From: Scandinavium manionii
GTDB lineage: Bacteria > Pseudomonadota > Gammaproteobacteria > Enterobacterales > Enterobacteriaceae
NCBI RefSeq assembly: GCF_024764775.1
Contig: NZ_JALIGC010000039.1
Location: 558,001-622,000 of the forward strand
Direction: 5' to 3'
Length of the DNA: 64,000 nucleotides
In this document: positions 36,349-43,932 of the stretch, one piece after another
How positions within the stretch are numbered: position 1 is the stretch's first letter
How the letters are laid out: the number at the start of each line of letters is the position of its first letter
The notes under the pieces: generated by a model
The model's input: only the letters and a program-made list of their open reading frames with translations
Told to the model about the DNA's origin: nothing
Databases searched by the model: none
Made by a program: the position numbers and the translations under genes

Positions 36349-36405
36349 TTTTTACCCAGTCTGTGGAAGAAATCGGCAAACGATTAAAATTGTGAAAAAC
36401 AGCCT

Positions 36406-36434
36406 TTGACAAGGCGCGGGCGCATCGATAATAT
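36406..36434 (+). promoter_or_regulatory. Promoter of the second tRNA-Asn
   Basis: TTGACA (36406-36411), 17 bases, TAATAT (36429-36434). The same layout and the following CGTTCACACGATT recur upstream of the tRNA-Asn copies at 50107 and 52530. Confidence 0.85.
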
Positions 36435-36452
36435 GCGCCCCGTTCACACGAT

Positions 36453-36528
36453 TCCTCTGTAGTTCAGTCGGTAGAACGGCGGACTGTTAATCCGTATGTC
36501 ACTGGTTCGAGTCCAGTCAGAGGAGCCA
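36453..36528 (+). tRNA. tRNA-Asn (anticodon GTT)
   Basis: A 76-base gene in plus orientation, the reverse of the other three copies, with encoded CCA and anticodon GTT. Confidence 0.98.
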
Positions 36529-36536
36529 TATTTAAG

Positions 36537-36569
36537 AAGCCCGCTTAAGGAAACTTAAGCGGGCTTTTT
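36537..36569 (+). terminator. Terminator of the second tRNA-Asn
   Basis: A perfect 13-bp stem (AAGCCCGCTTAAG at 36537-36549 with 36554-36566), a GAAA tetraloop and a T-run. It may also serve the convergent aminopeptidase gene ending at 36579. Confidence 0.93.
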
Positions 36570-36578
36570 GCTTTTGCC

Positions 36579-38345
36579 TTAACTCACCAGCACCCGAACC
36601 GGGGCCGTTGCGGCGAACAACCACGGACGGGCATCGCTGTCGACGCGTGGAGAAAGGACTTCACGCACCTGTTGGTGGTAATCGTCCAGCCACTGTTTTT
36701 CCTGATCGGTGAGCTGATTGAGTTCGACCTGGCTCAGATCGATGGGGATCATTGTCAATGAGGCGAAACGGCAGAAGCCTGGCAGTGAATCGACAACTTC
36801 AACCTGATTTTCAATGCGGATCCCGTATTCACCTTCCAGATAATACCCCGGCTCGATGGTCATGATGTTGCCCGCTGTCAGCGGCCACAGGTTGACCTTT
36901 TTCGCAATACGATGCGGGGCTTCGTGGATCAGTAACTGATGCCCAACGCCGTGCCCGGTACCGTGATCGAAATCAATCCCCAATTCCCACAGATGACGAC
37001 GTGCAAACGCATCGATCTGATGCCCAAAGCTGCCCGCAGGGAACTGCAAAGTAATTAACGATAAAAAACCTTTCAGTACCGCGGTGTAGTGTAATTTACG
37101 CTGCGGATCTAACGGGCCAAATGCCAGGGTTCGTGTGGCATCGGTGGTGCCGTTATGGTACTGACCGCCAGAATCGTTCAGATAGAAGCTGTCGGCAGTG
37201 ATCGCGGTGTTGGTGGCTTCGCTGGAGTGGTAATGACACATCGCGGCGTTTGCCCCCGCGGCAGAAATCGTGTCAAAACTCGACTCGATAAAGTTTTCCT
37301 GCTGCTCGCGGAAGGTGAGCTGTTTGGCCTGCGCTTCCAGCTCGGTTAACGGTTTGCCCGCTGCGAGACGCGCCGGAACTTCGTGCGCTAGCCAGGCGAG
37401 AAAATTCACCCACGCGGCACCGTCTTTTTGGTGGCTGTCGCGATAGCCTTCCAGCTCGACACTGTTCTTGGTCGCTTTAATCAGCGTGATCGGGTCGGCG
37501 GCCCAGCGCACCTCTCCGCCGTGCTGTTCTACGGCAAAACGCAGCGCAACCGGCGCACTGTCGGCATCAAGCTGAATACGCTTCCCGTCAGCAATCTGCT
37601 GGCAGCGTGGCACCAGTTGGTCCATTGGTGACAGCGTCAGGCCGGAGAGCAGAGTCTGTGGTAAACCGGACGCTTTTCCGGCATCGACAAACCATTCCAC
37701 ATCCCGGTTGCGGCTTAATAAAAGGAAGGACAGTGGCACCGGGCTGGTGGCGATATCGGATCCACGCACATTCAGCAGCCAGGCGATATTGTCCGGTTGG
37801 GTCACGGCGAGATAATCCGCGTCGTGAGTATCCAGAATCGCAGCGATACGCGCGCGCTTATCGTCGCTGCTTTCGCCCGCTACGCTTAACGGCATTTCGC
37901 GGATGGCACCATTTGGCGTAGCGGGGCGGTCATGCCAGAGGGTGGCGAACGGATCGTCGGCCAGCGGCACGAGTTTGCACCCGGTGGCGCTCAGGGCGTC
38001 AAACTGACCGTTCACCATCAGCATCGGATCAAATCCAATGCGGCTTCCGGCAGGCAGATGCGTCTCCAGCGGTTCATTATGCAGGTGATGGATTTCCCAG
38101 ACCTGCAAATCGACTTCATTGCGGACCTGGACCTGATATCGGCCATCTACCAGAATCAGCGCGCGGTCCTGTAGCACCAGCGCCATGCCCGCAGAGCCGG
38201 TAAATCCGGTCAGCCACGCCAGTTTGTCATCATGCGGCGCCGCGTATTCGCTCTGCCACGCATCGGCACGCGGCACAATCATGCCATCCAGCGCTTGCGT
38301 GCGAAGGTAAGTGCGCAAGGCAGAAAGAGGTGATGTCGGTTGCAT
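36579..38345 (-). CDS. M24-family Xaa-Pro aminopeptidase
   Basis: 588 residues from the ATG at 38345, which has an AGGA site 8 bases upstream; an ATG two codons earlier sits too close to it. It has the three-domain layout of eukaryote-like aminopeptidase P: creatinase-type N-terminal domains (residues 1-300) and a C-terminal pita-bread domain. Metal ligands are visible in order: Asp in YLNDSGGQY, Asp in GTTDATRT, His in GTGHGVGHQL, Glu in MTIEPGYY and Glu in IRIENQVEV. It should remove N-terminal residues preceding proline. It has no signal peptide and lies convergent to a tRNA-Asn and upstream of amn. Confidence 0.88.
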   Translation of the reverse strand: MQPTSPLSALRTYLRTQALDGMIVPRADAWQSEYAAPHDDKLAWLTGFTGSAGMALVLQDRALILVDGRYQVQVRNEVDLQVWEIHHLHNEPLETHLPAGSRIGFDPMLMVNGQFDALSATGCKLVPLADDPFATLWHDRPATPNGAIREMPLSVAGESSDDKRARIAAILDTHDADYLAVTQPDNIAWLLNVRGSDIATSPVPLSFLLLSRNRDVEWFVDAGKASGLPQTLLSGLTLSPMDQLVPRCQQIADGKRIQLDADSAPVALRFAVEQHGGEVRWAADPITLIKATKNSVELEGYRDSHQKDGAAWVNFLAWLAHEVPARLAAGKPLTELEAQAKQLTFREQQENFIESSFDTISAAGANAAMCHYHSSEATNTAITADSFYLNDSGGQYHNGTTDATRTLAFGPLDPQRKLHYTAVLKGFLSLITLQFPAGSFGHQIDAFARRHLWELGIDFDHGTGHGVGHQLLIHEAPHRIAKKVNLWPLTAGNIMTIEPGYYLEGEYGIRIENQVEVVDSLPGFCRFASLTMIPIDLSQVELNQLTDQEKQWLDDYHQQVREVLSPRVDSDARPWLFAATAPVRVLVS

Positions 38346-38362
38346 TGTCATTATCCTGATAT

Positions 38363-39817
38363 TTAACGGAACGGCGGTTCGTTGAAGGTGCGCAGCTTAC
38401 GCGAATGCAGTTTGTCGCCTTCCGCGCGGAGCAGATCGATGGCGCGAATGCCTATCTGCAGATGCTCGGAAATGGCCCCTTCATAGAAGCGGTTCGCCTG
38501 GCCCGGCAGTTTAATCTCGCCGTGCAGCGGTTTGTCCGACACGCACAGCAGCGTGCCGTAGGGCACCCGGAAGCGGTAACCCTGCGCGGCGATGGTGGCG
38601 CTTTCCATATCGATGGCAACCGCGCGGCTGAGGTTAAAACGCAGCGCGGAGGCGGAGTAGCGCAGCTCCCAGTTGCGGTCATCGGTGGTGACGACGGTGC
38701 CGGTGCGCAGACGGTGTTTAACTTCTTCGCCGGGCATGCCGCTGACCTGCTTGGTGGCGTCATACAGCGCGCGCTGCACTTCGGCGATGCTCGGAATCGG
38801 AATGTCCGGCGGCAGAACGGCATCGAGAACGTGGTCGTCACGCAGATATGCGTGGGCCAGTACGTAATCGCCAATGGTCTGACTCTCACGCAGGCCGCCG
38901 CAGTGGCCAATCATCAGCCACACGTCCGGGCGCAGTACCGCCAGATGGTCACAGATGTTTTTGGCGTTTGCCGGGCCAACACCGATGTTAATCAGCGTAA
39001 TGCCCTGACCGTCTTTGGTAATCAGGTGCCAGGCGGGCATCTGGTGCTTTTTCCACGCCAGATCGGACACGGCGGTTTCCGGCGCTTCGGTATCGGCGGT
39101 GATCCACACGCCGCCGGCGCAGGAAAGGGCGACATACGGGCTGTCCGGGTCGAGAATTTGGCTGCATCCCCAGCGGACAAATTCATCCACATAGCGGGTG
39201 TAGTTGGTGAACAGCACGAACGGCTGGAAATGTTCGACCGGCGTGCCGGTGTAGTGGCGCAGTCGGGCGAGTGAGAAATCCACACGGCGGGCATCGAAAT
39301 GCGACAGCGGGTATTGTTCGGTTGGATGGAACAGACCATCTGCGGTTTCATCGCCAATCTGCGCCAGGTCGGTAGTCGGGAAGTGGCGAGTCAGGCCCGC
39401 ACTCATCGAGCGATCCAGCGTCAGCGTGGAGCCATCAATCACGTAAGGATAGGGAATTTCATGCTGCGACAGCTCAACAGTGATATGTGCGCCGTAATCC
39501 TGATACAGCGAGGTCAGCTGTTCCTGCAGATAATGTCTGAATAGCGTGGGCTGGGTGATGGTTGTGGTGTAACAACCGGCGTGAGTAAAACGGCCCCAGG
39601 CTCGGGTTTTCAGCGCATTGTGCGCTTCGCCATCCCAGGAAACGGACAGCGCGGGGTAAACGAATAGCCCTTTCGCACGCTGTTCATTGTCAGGCAGAAC
39701 GTTATCGTTAATAAAGCGGCCAATGGCTTCACGCAACGCAGTTACCGATTGGTTGTAGAGCGCATCGAGTTGTTCCAGCGCTTGTTCCGGGGTCAGACCG
39801 GCACCCTTATTATTCAT
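38363..39817 (-). CDS. amn: AMP nucleosidase
   Basis: 484 residues from the ATG at 39817 (MNNKGAGLTPEQALEQLDALY), aligned with the E. coli start and following AAGGAG; two further in-frame starts lie just upstream. It hydrolyses AMP to adenine and ribose-5-phosphate. An N-terminal Amn domain precedes a nucleoside phosphorylase-type catalytic domain (NIGVGPANAKNICDHLAV, MIGHCGGLRESQTIGDYV, AIDMESATIAAQGYRF). It is divergent from another PNP/UDP-family gene. E. coli amn belongs to the Pho regulon, but I see no clear Pho box. Confidence 0.95.
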   Translation of the reverse strand: MNNKGAGLTPEQALEQLDALYNQSVTALREAIGRFINDNVLPDNEQRAKGLFVYPALSVSWDGEAHNALKTRAWGRFTHAGCYTTTITQPTLFRHYLQEQLTSLYQDYGAHITVELSQHEIPYPYVIDGSTLTLDRSMSAGLTRHFPTTDLAQIGDETADGLFHPTEQYPLSHFDARRVDFSLARLRHYTGTPVEHFQPFVLFTNYTRYVDEFVRWGCSQILDPDSPYVALSCAGGVWITADTEAPETAVSDLAWKKHQMPAWHLITKDGQGITLINIGVGPANAKNICDHLAVLRPDVWLMIGHCGGLRESQTIGDYVLAHAYLRDDHVLDAVLPPDIPIPSIAEVQRALYDATKQVSGMPGEEVKHRLRTGTVVTTDDRNWELRYSASALRFNLSRAVAIDMESATIAAQGYRFRVPYGTLLCVSDKPLHGEIKLPGQANRFYEGAISEHLQIGIRAIDLLRAEGDKLHSRKLRTFNEPPFR

Positions 39818-40043
39818 CATTCGCTCCTTCATTCAGCTCTGCGGTGTTACCCGATAGTATGTCACAGGAATGTGAAACAAAAGCCAGCGGAAAAAACTGA
39901 AGAATAAGGGCATTCTAAAAAACAATATCGTTGCCCCCTGGGATATCAAACTGCCATAACGAACCCGTAGTGACGCAGAAAAATATTTCTTAACGGTTTG
40001 ATTTTAGTTAAGGTAATCGTTTGCTTTTAATAGGGAAGTGGTG

Positions 40044-40892
40044 ATGATGAATAATAAGACAATCGCGATGTCCGTGGCAGCGTGCTGCATGGTAGTCTCT
40101 TCGTTAAGTTTGGCTCAGCAGCGTGTCACAGGGCCGATTGTGATTCAGGGGGCTATGCCCGTTGAAGCAGAGCGTTTCGCCCAACGGCTTGACAATCCAC
40201 AAGAGCTTGATATTGGTGGTTGGCGCTTCTGGCGCGGTACGGTTGATGGTTATCCGGTCGTGGTTTCCGAGACCCTGAAAGGGATGTCTAATGCCTCTGC
40301 AGCCACGGCAATTGCTGCGACGCAGTTTCACCCGGTGGCTATCATTAACCAGGGTACCGCTGGTGGGCACGATCCGGCACTGAAGGTGTATGACATTGTA
40401 TTAGGAAAATATTCCGTCAATCTCGGGGCGTTTAAATCACCGCATAAGCAGCCGGGTGAGGGAAGCGATTCACTCCAATGGAAACCGATGGATCTATTGG
40501 CCTCGAAGGGGAGTGCAGGTGAGGATAAAACCCCGCATACGATCCGTAAATTCCCGGCAGACGCACAGCTTCTCTCCGTGGCGGAAAGCGTGAAAGAGAG
40601 CTACAAGAAGGGGAACGTCGTGGAAGGGGTTATCGGGTCAGCCGATATGTGGAACAGCGAACTGGACCGCATCCATGCATTCCACAGCAACTATCAGACT
40701 TCCGTCGAAGAGATGGAGACCGCCTCCGCGGCGCAGATTTCCGCGGCCTTTAATATTCCGTTTGTGGGGATCCGGATCCTGTCGAACAATATTACCAATC
40801 AGGGAGCCTATGACCCGCAAACAGGGCTGGCCTGTCAGGATTATGTTTATCAGGTGGTCAAGGCGTATATCGCCAAAACGAAGACACGCTGA
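40044..40892 (+). CDS. Exported nucleoside phosphorylase/nucleosidase-like protein
   Basis: 282 residues from the ATG at 40044, with AGGGA 7 bases upstream; GTG codons at 40038 and 40041 and an ATG at 40047 are alternatives. A signal peptide (MSVAACCMVVSSLSLAQQ, cut near residue 24) suggests a periplasmic location. The mature part is a PNP/UDP-family nucleosidase: GPIVIQGAMPVEAE, AIINQGTAGGHDPALKVYDIVLG, and SVEEMETASAAQISAAFNIPFVGIRILSNN match MTA/SAH nucleosidase-like proteins. The likely role is cleaving nucleosides in the periplasm; substrate is unknown. It is divergent from amn. Confidence 0.85.
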   Translation: MMNNKTIAMSVAACCMVVSSLSLAQQRVTGPIVIQGAMPVEAERFAQRLDNPQELDIGGWRFWRGTVDGYPVVVSETLKGMSNASAATAIAATQFHPVAIINQGTAGGHDPALKVYDIVLGKYSVNLGAFKSPHKQPGEGSDSLQWKPMDLLASKGSAGEDKTPHTIRKFPADAQLLSVAESVKESYKKGNVVEGVIGSADMWNSELDRIHAFHSNYQTSVEEMETASAAQISAAFNIPFVGIRILSNNITNQGAYDPQTGLACQDYVYQVVKAYIAKTKTR

Positions 40893-40972
40893 GTTAAGCG
40901 GCTTCCACACCATCAAAGGCGCTTTCGGGCGCCTTTTGCTTTTGAAGACCGTAGACAGCAACCGACCGATAG

Positions 40973-40999
40973 CCAAAAAGCAAAAAGCCCGTTCAGTTT
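40973..40999 (-). other. Fragment of a tRNA-Asn terminator; left edge of the island
   Basis: These 27 bases match 26754-26780, the distal part of the tRNA-Asn terminator region, at 26 positions (difference at 40992). The second stem arm and the tRNA that should follow are missing. After position 40999 the sequence is unrelated and AT-rich. It is best read as the original downstream end of the tRNA-Asn now at 50107, displaced by the island. Confidence 0.8.
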
Positions 41000-41520
41000 G
41001 TAAATAGACCCATTTTAGTTCCATGCATTTTTTGAGATCCCGGCCAGATAATGTTGTTGGCCAAGTTCCTGGGTCGGGTCATTAAAGCTATTGCTATCAA
41101 CATGAATGTACCTTTTACGATAAATATTATGAATGGAAATGTTGACCATGATAGTTTACGCCAAGGCGATACCATCCAGACTATATTTATTAATCTATTC
41201 TGCCTGCCCATAAACAGGACATTTTACGTCACCTTAGTTATCAGAACTCCTCCTATAAAACGTTTAACCAGCCTGATAACCTTCTAATTGAAAACGTGCC
41301 ATAAACAATGAAACTGCATGACAAAGTTACGGGGCAATATCTGACTAAACATAATTATCAATGAGTTGGAGCTATTATCATAAAAATTTATATATTTACT
41401 TAGCCAGGATACAACTGAAGATTGTTTGTTTACTTATATGCAACAGTCTGTTTGATTATTTTCCATATTCATTTCGATCGCTTTTCGCTAGATTTAAGTT
41501 ACTCAAGAATTATTGTTGAA
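41000..41520. other. Gene-free AT-rich stretch at the island's left end
   Basis: A 521-base stretch between the terminator fragment and the MFS start. Open frames of 70-80 codons exist on both strands (41051-41287 plus, 40993-41211 minus), but neither resembles a protein I know and they overlap each other. The promoter of the island operon is presumably in its right part. Confidence 0.6.
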
Positions 41521-42744
41521 ATGATGATGAATAAAAAAATTCAGATATCTCTCATGGTGTTAGTTACATGCCTCTCTGTTGGTGGGTTGATTTCCACCGA
41601 CATATTTTTACCCGCGCTTGGTGAAATGCGATTGTTTTATAAAGTGACTGAAGCGCAAATACAGGACGCAATTGCGGTATTTTTATTTGGTGTGGCATTT
41701 TCGCAACTTATCTATGGCCCATTGAGTGATAGCCTTGGGAGGAAAAAAACATTAATCGGAGGGTTACTGATATGGCTGATTTCCACTGTCAGTGTGATTT
41801 ATACGACGCACATTAATGAATTGCTGGGTTTAAGATTATTGCAGGGGATCGGCTCATGCGCTGGTATTACCATCAGTCGGGCGATCATTAACGATATGAT
41901 GGATAAAAAATCATCTGCGCAGCTCTACCTAGTCATCTTTCCGTTTGTGGGGATGTCACCTGCGATTGCGCCGATGATCGGCGGGATTTTGACTCAGCAT
42001 TTCGGCTGGCGGGCATGTTTTATCTTTTTAACCCTCTTTATCCTGGCCACGCTGGTTCTCTGCTTTACGGCACTCCGTGAGACATTGCCGGTAGAAAAAA
42101 GACAAAAACTAAGTGTACTGACAGCAACAAAAAATACCGTTGATGTCGTGCGAAACCCAACCTTTCTTTTTTATGCTGCCATTCCCTGTTTTGCCTATGC
42201 AGCTTATTTTGCCTATATCGTCGAGTCGCCGTTTATGCTTGCGAAACTGGGGCTTTCCCCAGCCTATGTGGGCTATACATATATTCTGCTCTCCGCCAGT
42301 TATGTCTCCGGAAATTTGACGGCCAAAAGGCGTTCAAGGCGCGAGGGTATTGAAGATACGATCCGTCAGGGATACCGCATTTTTGTGCTGGGGGGGATTA
42401 TTTTTGCCTTGCAGATGTATGTGAGTCCATTTCCCCTGCCGACGACGATTATCGCTATTTCCATTCTGACCTTTGGCAACGGCTTTTTGCTGCCGTTGGG
42501 GACGGCATCAGCCATTGCCGCCCATCCGCAGGCCTCCGGGACGGCATCTGGTGTGATGGGAGCACTGCAACTCGGGAGTGCTGCCATCGCCACTTTTTTA
42601 ATTGGCAAACTGTCCGCCCATGCACCAGGAATGACCGCCCTGATCATCGCATGTGTGTGTGTATTCGGTTTTCTCATTTATGTGTTGGGTCAATCTTCAT
42701 TTATGCAATTTGTCTCTAACAAGGAGAGTAAGATCAATGATTAA
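41521..42744 (+). CDS. MFS transporter, Bcr/CflA-like
   Basis: About 407 residues from the ATG ATG ATG cluster at 41521-41529; the frame is open to 41422, but the added part looks like AT-rich leader. Twelve membrane segments. The motif STDIFLPALGEMRLFY near the N-terminus and GPLSDSLGRKKTL (MFS motif A, loop 2-3) with RLLQGIGSCAGITISRAIINDMMD (motif C region) match the Bcr/CflA drug exporter subfamily. It opens a polycistronic unit: its last codons overlap the next gene by 8 bases. Export of a small molecule made or used by this operon is inferred; the substrate is unknown. Confidence 0.85.
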   Translation: MMMNKKIQISLMVLVTCLSVGGLISTDIFLPALGEMRLFYKVTEAQIQDAIAVFLFGVAFSQLIYGPLSDSLGRKKTLIGGLLIWLISTVSVIYTTHINELLGLRLLQGIGSCAGITISRAIINDMMDKKSSAQLYLVIFPFVGMSPAIAPMIGGILTQHFGWRACFIFLTLFILATLVLCFTALRETLPVEKRQKLSVLTATKNTVDVVRNPTFLFYAAIPCFAYAAYFAYIVESPFMLAKLGLSPAYVGYTYILLSASYVSGNLTAKRRSRREGIEDTIRQGYRIFVLGGIIFALQMYVSPFPLPTTIIAISILTFGNGFLLPLGTASAIAAHPQASGTASGVMGALQLGSAAIATFLIGKLSAHAPGMTALIIACVCVFGFLIYVLGQSSFMQFVSNKESKIND

Positions 42745-43342
42745 TAATATCGATGTCACATTACGGGATGGTGGTTATCAGAATGGTTTTCACTTTCCGA
42801 CAGACTACGCGATTAAACATGTTCAGGCGCTAGTGGAAAGCGGCGTTGAGTGGATTGAAATAGGTTATCGGAACGGGTCTTTTAAGCCGATTCCTGATAT
42901 TGGTATTACGGGGGTGTCACCCGATGAATATATTCAGGAGATCCACAATGCTGTGCCGGATGCTAAATTAGTGGTGATTGCCCATCCGCATAATATTAAT
43001 CACGATGATGTGGTTCGTATGAAAATGCACGGTGTGAGTCTGCTCAGGATCTGTATTAAAACAGATAATCCACAACCGGCATTGGCATTATGCGAATTTG
43101 CCAAAATGAGTGGGTTACGTGTGAGTATGAATTTTACCCGTGCCAGCCAAATTAATATCAATACGCTTATTGATGTGGCTGCACAATGCGAAAAAGCCGG
43201 GGCCGATATTATCTGTATCGCCGATTCAAATGGTAGCTTACGCCCGGAACAGACATCGCGGCTGATCAACGTCCTTAAATGCACCACGCGTGTGGACGTG
43301 GGTTTTCACGCGCATGACAACCCACCGTTTTTGATACGTTGA
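42737..43342 (+). pseudogene. HMGL-like aldolase, C-terminally truncated
   Basis: 201 residues remain of a DRE-TIM barrel enzyme normally near 270-340. The start MINNIDVTLRDGGYQNGF carries the catalytic Arg-Asp of 4-hydroxy-2-oxovalerate aldolase-like enzymes, and the metal-binding HxH is at the very end (VGFHAHDN). Then the frame runs into PPFLIR and a stop at 43340-43342. The expected barrel end is missing, and the sequence continues directly into the middle of a hydrolase gene in another frame. An internal deletion of a few hundred bases with a junction near 43319-43330 explains both truncated genes. Confidence 0.75.
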
Positions 43343-43932
43343 CCCTGATTCAGGATGCCTCGCCAGAGAGGGCGGTTGAGGCACTCTGCCAGGCACTGAA
43401 TGCCCGGTTCCAGTCTCCCTATCTGCTGGTGGGGTTCGCCATGGCGGGCACGTTAGTCCAGCTGTTGGCTCCGCACCTGCACGGCCTCAGTGGTGTGATA
43501 TCTGTCAGTGCGCCGGGTTTTGCGGATGAACAACTCAACAAGCGTCTGGGCGAGCTTGTTTCGCTGCTGGAGAAGGGCGAGGTTGAGCATGCGGTGGACG
43601 TTCTGCATCAATTCGTTGTCCCTGAAGGGCAAGCCGCCCAGGAGGGGCGTTTCACGTTGCCTGACGCGGCGAAAGCATCTGCCATTCAGCGGATGTTGAC
43701 CGGATTTGCCTTGCTACTGAACATGGACGCTCGCGCTGCGATTGCTCGCTATAACGGGAAATACCTTGCCATCGTGGGGGATAAATCACAGCTGGCGTCC
43801 TGGGAAAACCAAACCCATAGCACTCAACCGACACACCTCTACAGGCGCATCCCGAAAGCGGGTATGCGCCCATGGAATGACAATCCCGCAGCGATGAATG
43901 CCTTACTTAATGAATGGGTCGACACACTATGA
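43321..43932 (+). pseudogene. Alpha/beta-hydrolase-fold protein, N-terminally truncated
   Basis: The frame is open from the deletion junction (FDTLTLIQDASPERAVEAL begins near 43330); the first start codon inside is a TTG at 43339. About 200 of an expected 260 or so residues remain. The fold is recognisable from DASPERAVEALCQAL, SPYLLVGFAMAGTLVQLL and LAIVGDKSQLAS, but the nucleophile position reads GFAMAG (Ala where Ser is expected) and the catalytic His position reads KAGMRPW. So the protein may have been non-catalytic even before truncation. Its stop overlaps the next gene's start (ATGA). Confidence 0.65.

Noticed and set aside
38405..39274. 289-codon open frame opposite amn
   Set aside because: Antisense shadow of amn with no ribosome binding site or known family.
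41051..41287. 78-codon frame at the island's left end
   Set aside because: No ribosome binding site, no similarity I recognise, and it is overlapped by an equally weak frame on the other strand.
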